Source: an uncultured Flavobacteriaceae bacterium
GTDB taxonomy: Bacteria > Bacteroidota > Bacteroidia > Flavobacteriales > Flavobacteriaceae
Direction: 5' to 3'
Length of the DNA: 64,000 nucleotides
Assembly (NCBI GenBank): GCA_947488345.1
Contig: CANKZQ010000005.1
Coordinates: 1 to 64,000 of the forward strand
Positions 17,629 through 27,230 of this stretch are shown here, piece by piece. The notes beneath the pieces were generated by a model. The model had not been told where the DNA came from. It did no database searches and saw only the letters and a list, made by a program, of their open reading frames with translations. The translations under genes and the position numbers were made by a program. Position 1 is the stretch's first letter, and each line of letters opens with the position of its first letter.

Positions 17629-20076
17629 ATGATTCGAAATTATTTTAAAATAGCTTGGAGAAACTTAGTGAAGCATAAGGTATTTTCGCTTATCAATGTT
17701 ATCGGACTCACCATTGGTCTAAGCGCTTCATTTGTTATTGGATTGATGATTTATTATGATGCTACATTCGATACTTTTCACAAGGATGGAGATCGCATTT
17801 ATAGAGTCGTTTCAGATTTTTATAGCCCCGAAGGAACTTTTCATAACTCAGGAGTGACGGTAGCTTTAGAAGATGCCATTCAAGACAACTCTAATTTTGA
17901 AGCAGTGACAGGGTTTTATATAGAAAGACCCAATGTCGTTGAAAATAGGGAGGCAGATATAAACGTAAAATGGCCCAAGAATGTTGTTTTTACGGACGAA
18001 GATTATTTCGATATTTTTCAATATAATTTCTTAGCCGGAAATAAAGAAACGGCATTATCAAATCCGAACAATGTGATTTTAACCGAGTCTAGAGCGGCTC
18101 AGTATTTTCCAAAACTGTCTCCAGATGCTGTCGTAGGCAAAATATTGGTATATAATGATTCTTTAAATGTTAAGGTAACCGGAATTGTTGAAAATTTTAA
18201 GGAACGAACAGATGTAATTTTTGAAGAATTTATATCGGCCCCAACGCTCTTAAATACTAGACTGAGAAACGACTTCATTACCAAAAATTGGAACTCAACA
18301 AATTCGAGTTCACAACTGTTTGTTAAGGTAAATTCAACAGCAAATTTTGAAAATATTCAAGAAGAATTTGATGCATTGGCAACCAAACATTTAGATGAAT
18401 ATTCTCGCAATCATGGACAATCTAGAAAATTCAAATTGCAGCCTTTAAGTGATATTCATTTTAATGAAGACTATGGTATTTACGATTGGGATCAAGGACA
18501 AGCAAGTAAATCATTACTAACAAATCTTGGGCTCATAGCAATATTTTTATTAGTGTTAGGTTGTATCAATTTCATCAATTTAAATACGGCACAAGCATCA
18601 CAGCGTGCCAAAGAAATTGGAATTCGCAAGACCTTAGGGAGCTCAAGAAAACAATTAATCAGTCAGTTTATGGGCGAAACTTTCTTATTAGTACTATTTT
18701 CGGCTCTATTATCCCTTGTACTTTCTAACTATTTAATTAAGGCTTTTTCAGATTTCGTTCCGAAGGATTTAGATATTAATCTTTTTATGTCACCTCTCAT
18801 TATTGTGAGCCTCATTGTATTGCTGCTAATAGTAACATTCTTATCTGGTTTTTATCCCGCACTTATTCTGTCTAAATTCAACACAGTTTCTGTATTAAAA
18901 AACCATTTAGCTGTGGGTCAAAACAAAGTAAAATTGCGCAAATTTTTAACGGTGTTCCAGTTTACAATAGCGCAAGTATTTATTATAGCTACACTCTTAG
19001 TGGGGAGACAAATCAACTTTTTGTTGAGTAAAGATATGGGATTTAAAACGGAGGCTGTTGTCACGGTGTATAGTCCAAGAGGAGAACGAGGATTAGAGAA
19101 GAAAGAACGTTTTCTTCAAAAACTTAAAACAATACCGCAGATTAAGCAATTGAGTCTTGGAGGTGCCCCTCCTGCATCATTTTCTTCAAATACATCTACC
19201 ACCACGTATAACAATGGAGAAAAAGAAATCCAATCAGATCTACAATTTGTTTTCGGGGATACGAATTATGCAACGCTCTATGAATTAGAATTATTATCAG
19301 GTCGTACACATTTAAATGATACCATCAAAGAATTAGTGATCAATGAAGCCGCCCGAAAAATATATGGATTTAAGACACCAGAGGAAGCCATTGGAAAAGC
19401 GATAGATTTTGGAGATTATAAAGTGCCAATTGTAGGTGTTATGGCCAATTTTCATCAAAGATCATTAAAAACTGAAATTAAACCGATGGCTCTGCGTGGC
19501 GATTGGGATAGAGGGCAATTTAGTAGGTTTTGGGCGGCACATATCGCTTTTCAAAATACAAATGCCGATAATTTGAAAGCTAGTTTATCTAAAATTGAAT
19601 CGGCTTATGGTGAAGTATACACAGAAATTGAAGATTATCGCATGGATTTCATGGACGAGACCATTGCGAGATTTTACAATAGAGAGAAAAAGGTTTCTAA
19701 GCTCCTGAACTGGGCGACAGGTTTGTCTATTTTGATTAGCTGCCTAGGGTTGTTGGGTCTTGTAATTTATACTACGAATCGTCGTGTTAAAGAAATAGGC
19801 GTTCGAAAAGTACTTGGCGCATCTCTTTTTGAAATCAACACTTTGTTATCTAAAGAATTTTTAGTGTTGGTAGGGATTGCTTTTATTATTGCGTCTCCGC
19901 TGGCTTGGTATGGGATCAATAATTGGTTGCAAAATTTCACCTACAAAACAAGTATGAGTTTTTGGGTATTTATTGTGAGTGGAGTCGCCATGATCTTCTT
20001 TGCATTATTAGTCATAAGTATTAAAACGCTGCAAGCTGCGAATACCAACCCTGTAAACTCGTTAAGGTCAGAATAA
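17629..20076 (+). CDS. ABC transporter permease, double FtsX/MacB module (permease 4)
   Basis: The product has 815 residues, the longest of the six, 12 bp after the previous stop. It has the same eight-helix, two-domain architecture. Coupling motifs are EIGIRKTLG and EIGVRKVLG, and the C-terminus is NPVNSLRSE. The segment LQPLSDIHFNED places it with permeases 2 and 3. The first periplasmic domain is the least similar of that trio. It belongs to the tightly spaced permease run and shares the MIRNYFKIAW start. The substrate is unknown. Confidence 0.92.
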   Translation: MIRNYFKIAWRNLVKHKVFSLINVIGLTIGLSASFVIGLMIYYDATFDTFHKDGDRIYRVVSDFYSPEGTFHNSGVTVALEDAIQDNSNFEAVTGFYIERPNVVENREADINVKWPKNVVFTDEDYFDIFQYNFLAGNKETALSNPNNVILTESRAAQYFPKLSPDAVVGKILVYNDSLNVKVTGIVENFKERTDVIFEEFISAPTLLNTRLRNDFITKNWNSTNSSSQLFVKVNSTANFENIQEEFDALATKHLDEYSRNHGQSRKFKLQPLSDIHFNEDYGIYDWDQGQASKSLLTNLGLIAIFLLVLGCINFINLNTAQASQRAKEIGIRKTLGSSRKQLISQFMGETFLLVLFSALLSLVLSNYLIKAFSDFVPKDLDINLFMSPLIIVSLIVLLLIVTFLSGFYPALILSKFNTVSVLKNHLAVGQNKVKLRKFLTVFQFTIAQVFIIATLLVGRQINFLLSKDMGFKTEAVVTVYSPRGERGLEKKERFLQKLKTIPQIKQLSLGGAPPASFSSNTSTTTYNNGEKEIQSDLQFVFGDTNYATLYELELLSGRTHLNDTIKELVINEAARKIYGFKTPEEAIGKAIDFGDYKVPIVGVMANFHQRSLKTEIKPMALRGDWDRGQFSRFWAAHIAFQNTNADNLKASLSKIESAYGEVYTEIEDYRMDFMDETIARFYNREKKVSKLLNWATGLSILISCLGLLGLVIYTTNRRVKEIGVRKVLGASLFEINTLLSKEFLVLVGIAFIIASPLAWYGINNWLQNFTYKTSMSFWVFIVSGVAMIFFALLVISIKTLQAANTNPVNSLRSE

Positions 20077-20095
20077 ATAATTAAAATCAAATAAA

Positions 20096-22480
20096 ATGAT
20101 AGCAACGCATTTAAGAATCGGTTTTAGAAATATTATAAAAAACAAAAGCTTTTTAGCCTTGAATGCTGGAGGTTTAATTATTGGTTTGACGGCAGTATTA
20201 TTAATAAGTCTTTGGGTTCATAGTGAGCTAAGTTTTAACAAGTCATTGACCAACTATAATGACATCGCCTATGTCATGCAAAACATAACTGAGGGGGATG
20301 AGATTAGGAGTTATGATACCCAGCCCATGCAATTGGCGCCCGTGTTAAGAGAAAACTATGGCAATCATTTTAAATATGTCGCTACAAGTACAAGAGATGG
20401 TCGATTTGATATTACATACAACGAAAAAATACTATCGATAAAAGGCCGATTTGCTGAACCAGACTTAACGGCACTTTTGGACTTAAAAATGATTGTAGGA
20501 AACAGAGACGCACTCACCGATATTTCATCTGTTTTAATATCGAAAAACACAGCGGTTACGCTATTTGGGATACAAGATCCAATAGGAAAGTCGTTCAGTT
20601 TTAGTCCTTCAATGAAAGTAAAAGTAGCTGGAGTTTATGAAGATTTATCCGATAACTCTAGTTTTGATGATATGGGATTTATAGCCCCTTGGAACTTACT
20701 AAAAACAACACAAGGATATGAAGAAAAGTTAGGTTGGGGAAATTTTTGGTTCGTAGTATACACACAACTTTTTGATGGCACCACAACAACCAAAGTTTCT
20801 ACACTTATCAAAGATATTAGAAAGAAACATTACCCTGAGAACACTCGAGAATCTAGAATGTACTTATATCCAATGTCGAAATGGCATTTGTATTCTGAAT
20901 TTGAAAATGGAGTCAGTGTTGGTGGACGAATTACAAATGTAACCGTATTTAGCATTATTGGCTTGTTTATATTACTCTTAGCATGTATCAATTTTATGAA
21001 TTTGAGCACTGCTAACGCGTTAAAAAGAACCAAAGAAGTAGGGGTAAGAAAGACATTGGGGTCTTCTCGAAAACAATTAATCATGCAATTTTTTACAGAG
21101 TCTATTGTAATAATCCTATTTTCATTTTGTATTGCTTTAGTATTGGCATTCATCCTATTACCTACGTTTAATACCATTACATTAAAAGAAATTACGATTC
21201 CTTTTACAGAATTCTCTTTTTGGGGTGTTAGTTTAGTAATAATAGTTGCAACGGCAATTTTAAGTAGCTTATATCCATCTATATACCTTTCTGGTTTTAA
21301 ACCCGTTAAGGTGTTAAAAGGATTAACGAGTACGAATAAAAATGCAGTGAATATTAGGAAAACACTCATTGTGGCTCAGTTTACCATTTCTGGGATATTA
21401 ATTATCGGAATCCTAACTATTATGGCTCAAATTGACCATGCAAAAGATAGACCCCTAGGATACAATAAAGATTTACTTGTAAGTGTCCCTATAAATAGTC
21501 AAAAGGTACGACAGAGTTTTGAAGTTATTAAAAGTGAATTATTAGCTTCTAAATTTATTAAGCAAGTTACAGCTTCGAATGTCACTATTACCAAGACAAA
21601 TTCAACAAATGGAGGAGATTTTGATTGGAAAGATAAAGATCCAGCTATGGAACCCGAATTTTATACAGTGAGAGCAACACACGGATTTGGAGAGATGATA
21701 GATTGGGAAATTTTAGAGGGAAGAGATTTTTCTTCAGATTTTCCGAGCGATTCTTTAGCATTTGTAGCCAATGAAACGGCGATTAAATATATGGGGCTTG
21801 AAAACCCAGTTGGAGAATATGTGAGGTGGAATAAAAATGGGAATTATAAAATTATTGGAGTAGTAAAAGATATGGTGACATTATCGCCTTTTGATCCAGT
21901 TGTACCCTCGTTATATGTATTAAGTCAAGAGCGATTTTTAAACCATGTAAACATTAAAATTGCTTCAAGTGATAGTGCTATCGAAGGGGCTATTACCAAA
22001 ATGAAAGCTGTATTTCTAAAACACAATCCTGAAAATTTGTTTACATACAGATTTTTAGATGAACAATATCAAGAAAATTTTGAAGAAGAAAACCGAATTG
22101 CCAAATTGATAGGCTTATTCGCCATAGTTGCCATATTTATAAGTTGCTTAGGTGTGTTGGGGCTATCGACCTACATGGCAATTCAACGAAAAAAGGAAAT
22201 TGGTATACGAAAAGTCTTAGGTGCATCCATACAGTCCATTTGGCAGTTGCTTTCCAAACAATTTTTAGTCTTGGTTATGATTTCATTAATAATTGCCATT
22301 CCATTAGGCTATTATTTAGCATCGCAATGGCTAGAGGGTTATAGTTATCGTATCAATATCAATTTCGGAATTATCAGCTTAGCCGGAATTATTGTACTGG
22401 GAATTACTTTACTCACCGTGAGTTTTCAAGTAATTAAAGTTGCAATTGCCAATCCTGTAAACTCATTACGCTCAGAATAA
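20096..22480 (+). CDS. ABC transporter permease, double FtsX/MacB module (permease 5)
   Basis: The product has 794 residues, 19 bp after the previous stop. It has the duplicated FtsX/MacB layout. Coupling motifs are EVGVRKTLG and EIGIRKVLG, and the C-terminus is NPVNSLRSE. WHLYSEFENG followed by GGRI before the second helix groups it with permeases 1 and 6. It is the last gene of the first transcription unit: the next gene starts 155 bp later behind its own operator and promoter set. No terminator hairpin is obvious after its stop, so some read-through into the second unit is likely. Confidence 0.92.
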   Translation: MIATHLRIGFRNIIKNKSFLALNAGGLIIGLTAVLLISLWVHSELSFNKSLTNYNDIAYVMQNITEGDEIRSYDTQPMQLAPVLRENYGNHFKYVATSTRDGRFDITYNEKILSIKGRFAEPDLTALLDLKMIVGNRDALTDISSVLISKNTAVTLFGIQDPIGKSFSFSPSMKVKVAGVYEDLSDNSSFDDMGFIAPWNLLKTTQGYEEKLGWGNFWFVVYTQLFDGTTTTKVSTLIKDIRKKHYPENTRESRMYLYPMSKWHLYSEFENGVSVGGRITNVTVFSIIGLFILLLACINFMNLSTANALKRTKEVGVRKTLGSSRKQLIMQFFTESIVIILFSFCIALVLAFILLPTFNTITLKEITIPFTEFSFWGVSLVIIVATAILSSLYPSIYLSGFKPVKVLKGLTSTNKNAVNIRKTLIVAQFTISGILIIGILTIMAQIDHAKDRPLGYNKDLLVSVPINSQKVRQSFEVIKSELLASKFIKQVTASNVTITKTNSTNGGDFDWKDKDPAMEPEFYTVRATHGFGEMIDWEILEGRDFSSDFPSDSLAFVANETAIKYMGLENPVGEYVRWNKNGNYKIIGVVKDMVTLSPFDPVVPSLYVLSQERFLNHVNIKIASSDSAIEGAITKMKAVFLKHNPENLFTYRFLDEQYQENFEEENRIAKLIGLFAIVAIFISCLGVLGLSTYMAIQRKKEIGIRKVLGASIQSIWQLLSKQFLVLVMISLIIAIPLGYYLASQWLEGYSYRININFGIISLAGIIVLGITLLTVSFQVIKVAIANPVNSLRSE

Positions 22481-22494
22481 TTTATTTTCTAAAG

Positions 22495-22532
22495 TGTTCG
22501 AATACGAACAAAAACTGTATCAAAACCGAACA
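22495..22532. promoter_or_regulatory. Tandem operator pair (probable NtrC-type enhancer), copy 2
   Basis: TGTTCGAATACGAACA (22495-22510) is a perfect 6-4-6 palindrome. TGTATCAAAACCGAACA (22516-22532) is identical to the downstream operator at 8183-8199. The two sites are 21 bp apart start to start, close to the 22 bp of copy 1. The centre of the second site is 63 bp before the promoter GG, exactly as in copy 1. The palindromic version suggests the true half-site is CGAACA/TGTTCG. Confidence 0.75.
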
Positions 22533-22584
22533 CTTTAATTTTTTAATTCAAATATAAATACTTGATTATTAAAATGTTAAATGT

Positions 22585-22601
22585 TTGGCATTATCTTGAC
22601 T
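22585..22601 (+). promoter_or_regulatory. Sigma54-like promoter of the second transcription unit
   Basis: TTGGCATTATCTTGACT differs at two positions from the element at 8252-8268, and the flanks (TTTGGCAT and CTATATAA) are also shared. The -24 half is consensus, while the -12 half reads TGAC instead of TTGC. A start site near 22612 would give a leader of about 24 bases before the ATG at 22636. It would drive permease 6, the second ATPase and the TolC-like gene. Confidence 0.65.
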
Positions 22602-22635
22602 ATATAAAAAACATCTACTAAAAAATTATAGATTT

Positions 22636-25002
22636 ATGATTCTTAATTATATCAAAATAGCTTTTCGCAGTTTATATAAAAACAAAGGTTACAGTTTTCT
22701 AAATATTTTTGGATTAGCCATTGGGATTACATGTGCTAGTTTCATCTTTTTGTGGGTTGAAGACGAGATGAGCTTTAATAAAGATTTTGCAAATCAAGAA
22801 AACATTTATTATGTACCAACCAATCAGAATTATGAAGGCGAATGGCGTACATTTTATTCGACACCTGGGCCGTTAGCTCAGGATATGAAAAGTGATGTTC
22901 CAGGAATCAAAAAAGCAACACGATCGAGTCTCGAAGAACGTCTATTCGCTGTAGGAGATAATACCATCAATAGAAGAGGGCGTTTTGCCGATGAAGACTT
23001 CTTAGATATCTTTAGTTTAAAATTTATTGAAGGTAGTAGAGCAGAAGCTTTTGTAAATCCAGAGGCAATTATTTTAACACAAGAAACCGCAGAAGAACTT
23101 TTTGGAAAGAATGTTAAAGCACTCGGACAAGTATTGAAAATGAGTAATAAAGACAATTACTTAGTCACAGGTGTAATAGAAAATCTTCCTAAAAATATAT
23201 CATTTCCTTTTGATTGGGTGGCACCGTTTGAGCGCTACCGTGATGGAGCAGAATGGATGACCGAATATGGGAATAATTTTTCAGATACATTCGTAGAATT
23301 ATCTCCCGAAGCTAACTTTGAAGTAGTTGATAAACAGGTTAGAAATTTAATAGCAACAAAGGAAGAAAACACAAGCGATTATGCGTTTCTACATGCTATG
23401 AATGATTGGCGCTTACGTTCAAAGTTTGAAGGTGGAAAAATAGTAGGTGGACGTATTACCTATGTACGATTATTTGCAATTATTGCTTTTATAATTCTAA
23501 TCATTGCATGTATTAATTTTATGAACCTCTCTACAGCAAGAAGTGAAAAACGAGCTAACGAAGTTGGTGTTCGCAAAGCGATGGGTTCTAGTCGAAAACG
23601 ACTGATAACACAGTTTATTTCAGAATCCTTGATGCTGGCGTTTATAGCCGCTGTATGTAGTGTTCTATTAGTAGCCATTTTATTACCACAGTTTAATCTT
23701 ATTATAGAAAAGGACTTATCCTTGGGCTTAACGAATCCTATGCATATTTTTGCCTTATCTGCTATTACTATAATTTGTGGGCTTTTTGCCGGATTATATC
23801 CTGCCTTTTATTTGTCGTCTTTTAAGCCAGTAGAGGTGTTGAAAGGGATTAAAGCTACACAAGGTTCAGCGCTATTTATTCGAAAAGGACTGGTCGTTGG
23901 TCAATTCGTAATATCTATTGTATTTATAATTGCTACCATACTTGTATATCAACAAATTCAACATGTAAAGAATAGAGAATTAGGATATGATAAAGACCAG
24001 TTATTATCTATGCGAATTGACCGTGATTTTATACCAAAATTCGATTTGATTCAGCAAGAATTAATAAGAACGGGTTCAGTGCATAACGCGACCATGTGCA
24101 ATTCTGAAATTCTAAATGGTGGAAACAACGGTTCTGGATTTCAATGGAAAGGTGGTACAGATACTGAAGATATTTTGCTGTCTTTTAGAAATATAACACA
24201 GAGTTTTTTCGAAACTACTGGAATGAAAATAATAGAAGGTAGAGGGTTTGGAAGTAACGTCGATGCAGATAGTACACATACTTTAGTATCTCAATCTTTG
24301 GCAAAAATGATGGTAAGCGAAAATGAAAGTGCCATCGGAAAAATCATTACCAGAGGTGACGATGTTACTTTAGAAGTTATTGGTGTTGTTGAAGATTATG
24401 TCTATGGAGATGTGTATGCTTCAAGTGGTGACCCCGTATTATTTTTGCATTATCCACAATATGCGCGATACATGTTTATAAAAACGAAAGACGGTGTGCC
24501 AGTAGATCAAGCACTCTCTGATATTGAAGGAGTTTTAAAGAAGCACAATCCTGCCTATCCTTTTGAGTACACTTTTGTTGATGATGCTTTTAATACAAGG
24601 TTTAAAAATGAGCAATTAGTGGGTGAGTTAGCACAACTATTTGCGATACTTGCGATATTTATCTCATGTTTAGGTTTATTTGGATTGGCTGCTTATACGG
24701 CCGAGCAAAGGAGCAAAGAAATAGGAGTGAGAAAAGTATTGGGAGCCAGTGTAACTGCAATTGTAAAGTTACTTTCGAAAGACTTTTTAAAATTGGTAGG
24801 AATAGCCATTGTAATTGCCATTCCAATTGCTTGGTGGGGCATGAACAATTGGTTGCAAGATTACGCGTATCGAATAGAAATAAATTGGTGGGTGTTTATT
24901 ATTGCCGGTGTTGCAGCCATACTCATAGCACTCGCAACTGTTAGCTTTCAAGCAATAAGAGCGGCAATTGCCAATCCAGTTGACAGTTTAAAAACAGAAT
25001 AA
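22636..25002 (+). CDS. ABC transporter permease, double FtsX/MacB module (permease 6)
   Basis: The product has 788 residues with the same two-module, eight-helix layout. Coupling motifs are EVGVRKAMG and EIGVRKVLG, and the C-terminus is NPVDSLKTE, slightly altered from the others. WRLRSKFEGG and GGRI before the second helix group it with permeases 1 and 5. It is the first gene behind the second sigma54-like promoter and is 17 bp before a second ATPase. This unit could supply a complete permease/ATPase/channel set on its own, lacking only an adaptor. Confidence 0.92.
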   Translation: MILNYIKIAFRSLYKNKGYSFLNIFGLAIGITCASFIFLWVEDEMSFNKDFANQENIYYVPTNQNYEGEWRTFYSTPGPLAQDMKSDVPGIKKATRSSLEERLFAVGDNTINRRGRFADEDFLDIFSLKFIEGSRAEAFVNPEAIILTQETAEELFGKNVKALGQVLKMSNKDNYLVTGVIENLPKNISFPFDWVAPFERYRDGAEWMTEYGNNFSDTFVELSPEANFEVVDKQVRNLIATKEENTSDYAFLHAMNDWRLRSKFEGGKIVGGRITYVRLFAIIAFIILIIACINFMNLSTARSEKRANEVGVRKAMGSSRKRLITQFISESLMLAFIAAVCSVLLVAILLPQFNLIIEKDLSLGLTNPMHIFALSAITIICGLFAGLYPAFYLSSFKPVEVLKGIKATQGSALFIRKGLVVGQFVISIVFIIATILVYQQIQHVKNRELGYDKDQLLSMRIDRDFIPKFDLIQQELIRTGSVHNATMCNSEILNGGNNGSGFQWKGGTDTEDILLSFRNITQSFFETTGMKIIEGRGFGSNVDADSTHTLVSQSLAKMMVSENESAIGKIITRGDDVTLEVIGVVEDYVYGDVYASSGDPVLFLHYPQYARYMFIKTKDGVPVDQALSDIEGVLKKHNPAYPFEYTFVDDAFNTRFKNEQLVGELAQLFAILAIFISCLGLFGLAAYTAEQRSKEIGVRKVLGASVTAIVKLLSKDFLKLVGIAIVIAIPIAWWGMNNWLQDYAYRIEINWWVFIIAGVAAILIALATVSFQAIRAAIANPVDSLKTE

Positions 25003-25019
25003 TTTAAAGAAAACAAACC

Positions 25020-25688
25020 ATGTTACTAGAACTCAATAATGCTTCTCGAATAATAAAATCTGGAGGTAAAAAAATAACCTTACTCGATGATATCAATCTA
25101 ACGGTTGAAGAAGGAGAATTTATTTCATTAATGGGACCTTCGGGTTCAGGAAAATCTACCTTACTCAATTGCATAGGGATGCTTGATAATTTCACCGAAG
25201 GAAACTATCAATTCTTAGATGAATTGGTCGAACAAATGAAAGAAAAACAACGAGCTAAATTGTACAAAGAGTATATCGGATTTGTTTTTCAGGCGTACCA
25301 TTTAATCGACGAATTAACGGTATATGAAAATATTGAGACTCCATTACTCTACAAAAGCATAAAGTCTTCAGAAAGAAAAGCGCTAGTTGGAGACATCTTA
25401 GATCGATTTAATATTGTAGGGAAAAAAGATTTATTTCCAACACAATTGAGTGGTGGACAGCAACAATTGGTGGGCATCGCCAGAGCTTTAATAGGGAAAC
25501 CAAAACTTATTTTGGCAGATGAACCGACCGGGAATTTAAATTCAAAACAGAGCGAAGAGATCATGCAACTATTTTCAACTTTAAATAAGGAAGGTGTTAC
25601 CATTATTCAAGCAACGCATTCAGAAACGAATGCTAGTTATGGCTCTCGTATTATTAACCTGTTAGATGGAAGCATCGTCACAGATTAA
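25020..25688 (+). CDS. ABC transporter ATP-binding protein (MacB/LolD type) with altered motifs
   Basis: The product has 222 residues, a stand-alone ABC ATPase. Walker A GPSGSGKST, the FVFQAYHLIDELTV Q-loop region, the signature LSGGQQQ, Walker B LILADEPTG and the switch His in ATHSET are all present. Two changes stand out against the first ATPase of the cluster. The usual Arg after the signature is Leu (QQQLVGIARA), and the D-loop Asp of GNLDS is Asn (GNLNS). The D-loop residue normally helps couple the two ATP sites, so activity or asymmetry may be changed; this is inference. It sits between permease 6 and the TolC-like gene. Confidence 0.92.
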   Translation: MLLELNNASRIIKSGGKKITLLDDINLTVEEGEFISLMGPSGSGKSTLLNCIGMLDNFTEGNYQFLDELVEQMKEKQRAKLYKEYIGFVFQAYHLIDELTVYENIETPLLYKSIKSSERKALVGDILDRFNIVGKKDLFPTQLSGGQQQLVGIARALIGKPKLILADEPTGNLNSKQSEEIMQLFSTLNKEGVTIIQATHSETNASYGSRIINLLDGSIVTD

Positions 25689-25698
25689 ATCAAGATTT

Positions 25699-27132
25699 AT
25701 GTCCTTAAAAACACACGTAAGTATTGCATTTTTTATGATTTCCTCGGTTATAGGATTTTCTCAAAATGAAACGATAAAAAACTATACGTTGAATGATTGT
25801 ATTTCAATTGCGATGAAGAATAATCTCGATTTAAAATCATCAATACTCTCAGCAAATACTGCCAAGATCAACTTTCAGCAGTCCAAAGCTAATGTACTTC
25901 CATCCATTAGTGGTAGCTACAACATAGGTGTGAATAGCGGTAGAAGTATCAACCCATTTACCAATGATTTCGTAAATCAGGAATTGACCTTTTCCAATGC
26001 TCGATTAGGCTTGGATGTTACGGTATTTAACGGATTTCGATTAATTAATAGTTGGAAACAACAGCGACTGAATAAACTGGCATCCGAAATGGAAATTGAA
26101 GAGGCCAAACAAAATTTAATTTTGAATGTTACCTTAGCGTATCTTCAAGTTTTAAATAGTCGCGATGTATTAGAATTAGCAAAAAAGCGATTAGAAGCTA
26201 CAAATGAACAATTAAAAAGACAAGATGATTTGTTCAAAGAAGAGGTTGGTAACCCTGCAGATTATGCTGATATGATTGGACAAAGGTCTATGGATGAAAC
26301 AAACATTTTAACAGCTCAAAGTGCCTTCAATAATGCCAAATTAAACTTGATGCAATTGTTGAATTTAAAAGAAGAAGTACTCATTAATATGTCAGATGTC
26401 CTGTTGGATTTTGAAAACTATGAAGCTTCTGCAGATGAGGTATTTAGAGATGCAACCCAGAACTTAGCCACCTTTAAAGCGAGAGAATTAAGAGTAAAAG
26501 CAGCGAAAAAAGGGGTGAGCGTAGCCAAAGCACAGTTTACCCCCGAAGTTTCATTTTTTGGACAATTGAATACAAACTATTCTAGTGTTGCAGAAACATT
26601 TACAGAAGTTGGATCTAGCATTGAGGAGACAGGAGATTTTGTAACGATTAATAGTCAAGATGTACCCGTGCTAACAAATGAAACACAGTTTGAGGCCGAA
26701 AGAATCAGTTATCAAGATCAATTTGACAATAACTTAAATACCGTGGTGGGTGTATCTGTTAATTTGACTCTTTTTGACGGGTTTAGAGCAAAGAATAATG
26801 TAGCACTAGAAAAGATCAAAGTACAAGAATCACTTATTGCATTAGAACGAACACAGCAGGAAATAAAAAATGCCATTGAGCAAGTTCATTTTGATATGAA
26901 AGCAGCTTATAAGCGTCATCAAAGTTTGTTAAATCAAGTAGAAGCGTTTAAAGAATCATATCGCGTAAATGATATTCGGTTTAATAGTGGGGCCTCAAAT
27001 TTCTTGGCTTACATTACTAGTAAAAACAATCTTGATAACGCGAAAACGAATCTGGCAAATGCAAAATATGAGTACTTATTACGAGTGAAAATATTAGAAT
27101 ATTATAGAGGAAATGTTTTCGAAACACAGTAA
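25699..27132 (+). CDS. TolC family outer-membrane channel protein
   Basis: The product has about 477 residues from the ATG at 25699, which directly precedes a good signal peptide (MSLKTHVSIAFFMISSVIGFSQ). An in-frame ATG at 25666 would add 11 residues inside the end of the ATPase gene and spoil the signal peptide, so it was not used. The mature protein shows the duplicated TolC repeat: the LNDCISIAMKNNLDLKSS start, long helices, and strands such as VTVFNGFRLI and VNLTLFDGFRAK in the two halves. It would form the outer-membrane exit of the cluster with the adaptor at 8299. It is the last gene, followed by a strong terminator at 27231. Confidence 0.9.
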   Translation: MSLKTHVSIAFFMISSVIGFSQNETIKNYTLNDCISIAMKNNLDLKSSILSANTAKINFQQSKANVLPSISGSYNIGVNSGRSINPFTNDFVNQELTFSNARLGLDVTVFNGFRLINSWKQQRLNKLASEMEIEEAKQNLILNVTLAYLQVLNSRDVLELAKKRLEATNEQLKRQDDLFKEEVGNPADYADMIGQRSMDETNILTAQSAFNNAKLNLMQLLNLKEEVLINMSDVLLDFENYEASADEVFRDATQNLATFKARELRVKAAKKGVSVAKAQFTPEVSFFGQLNTNYSSVAETFTEVGSSIEETGDFVTINSQDVPVLTNETQFEAERISYQDQFDNNLNTVVGVSVNLTLFDGFRAKNNVALEKIKVQESLIALERTQQEIKNAIEQVHFDMKAAYKRHQSLLNQVEAFKESYRVNDIRFNSGASNFLAYITSKNNLDNAKTNLANAKYEYLLRVKILEYYRGNVFETQ

Positions 27133-27230
27133 TCTGCACTAGAAAAACTCTCTTTTTTCAAAAGAGTTAGAAAAGTGTTTATCCCTATTTGGCAACGCTT
27201 ATGATATTGTATCAATGCTTGCTCCTTAAT

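Noticed and set aside
20830-21369. 179-residue open frame on the minus strand opposite permease 5
   Set aside because: It lies wholly inside a well-supported permease gene, has no family features and is the expected shadow of its codon pattern.
10326-25002. Tandem permeases as an assembly or very recent duplication artefact
   Set aside because: The six genes are strongly diverged in protein and DNA outside short conserved motifs, so they are real and old paralogues.
25666-25698. Upstream ATG for the TolC-like gene inside the ATPase gene
   Set aside because: It would add 11 polar residues before the signal peptide; the ATG at 25699 gives a normal signal sequence.
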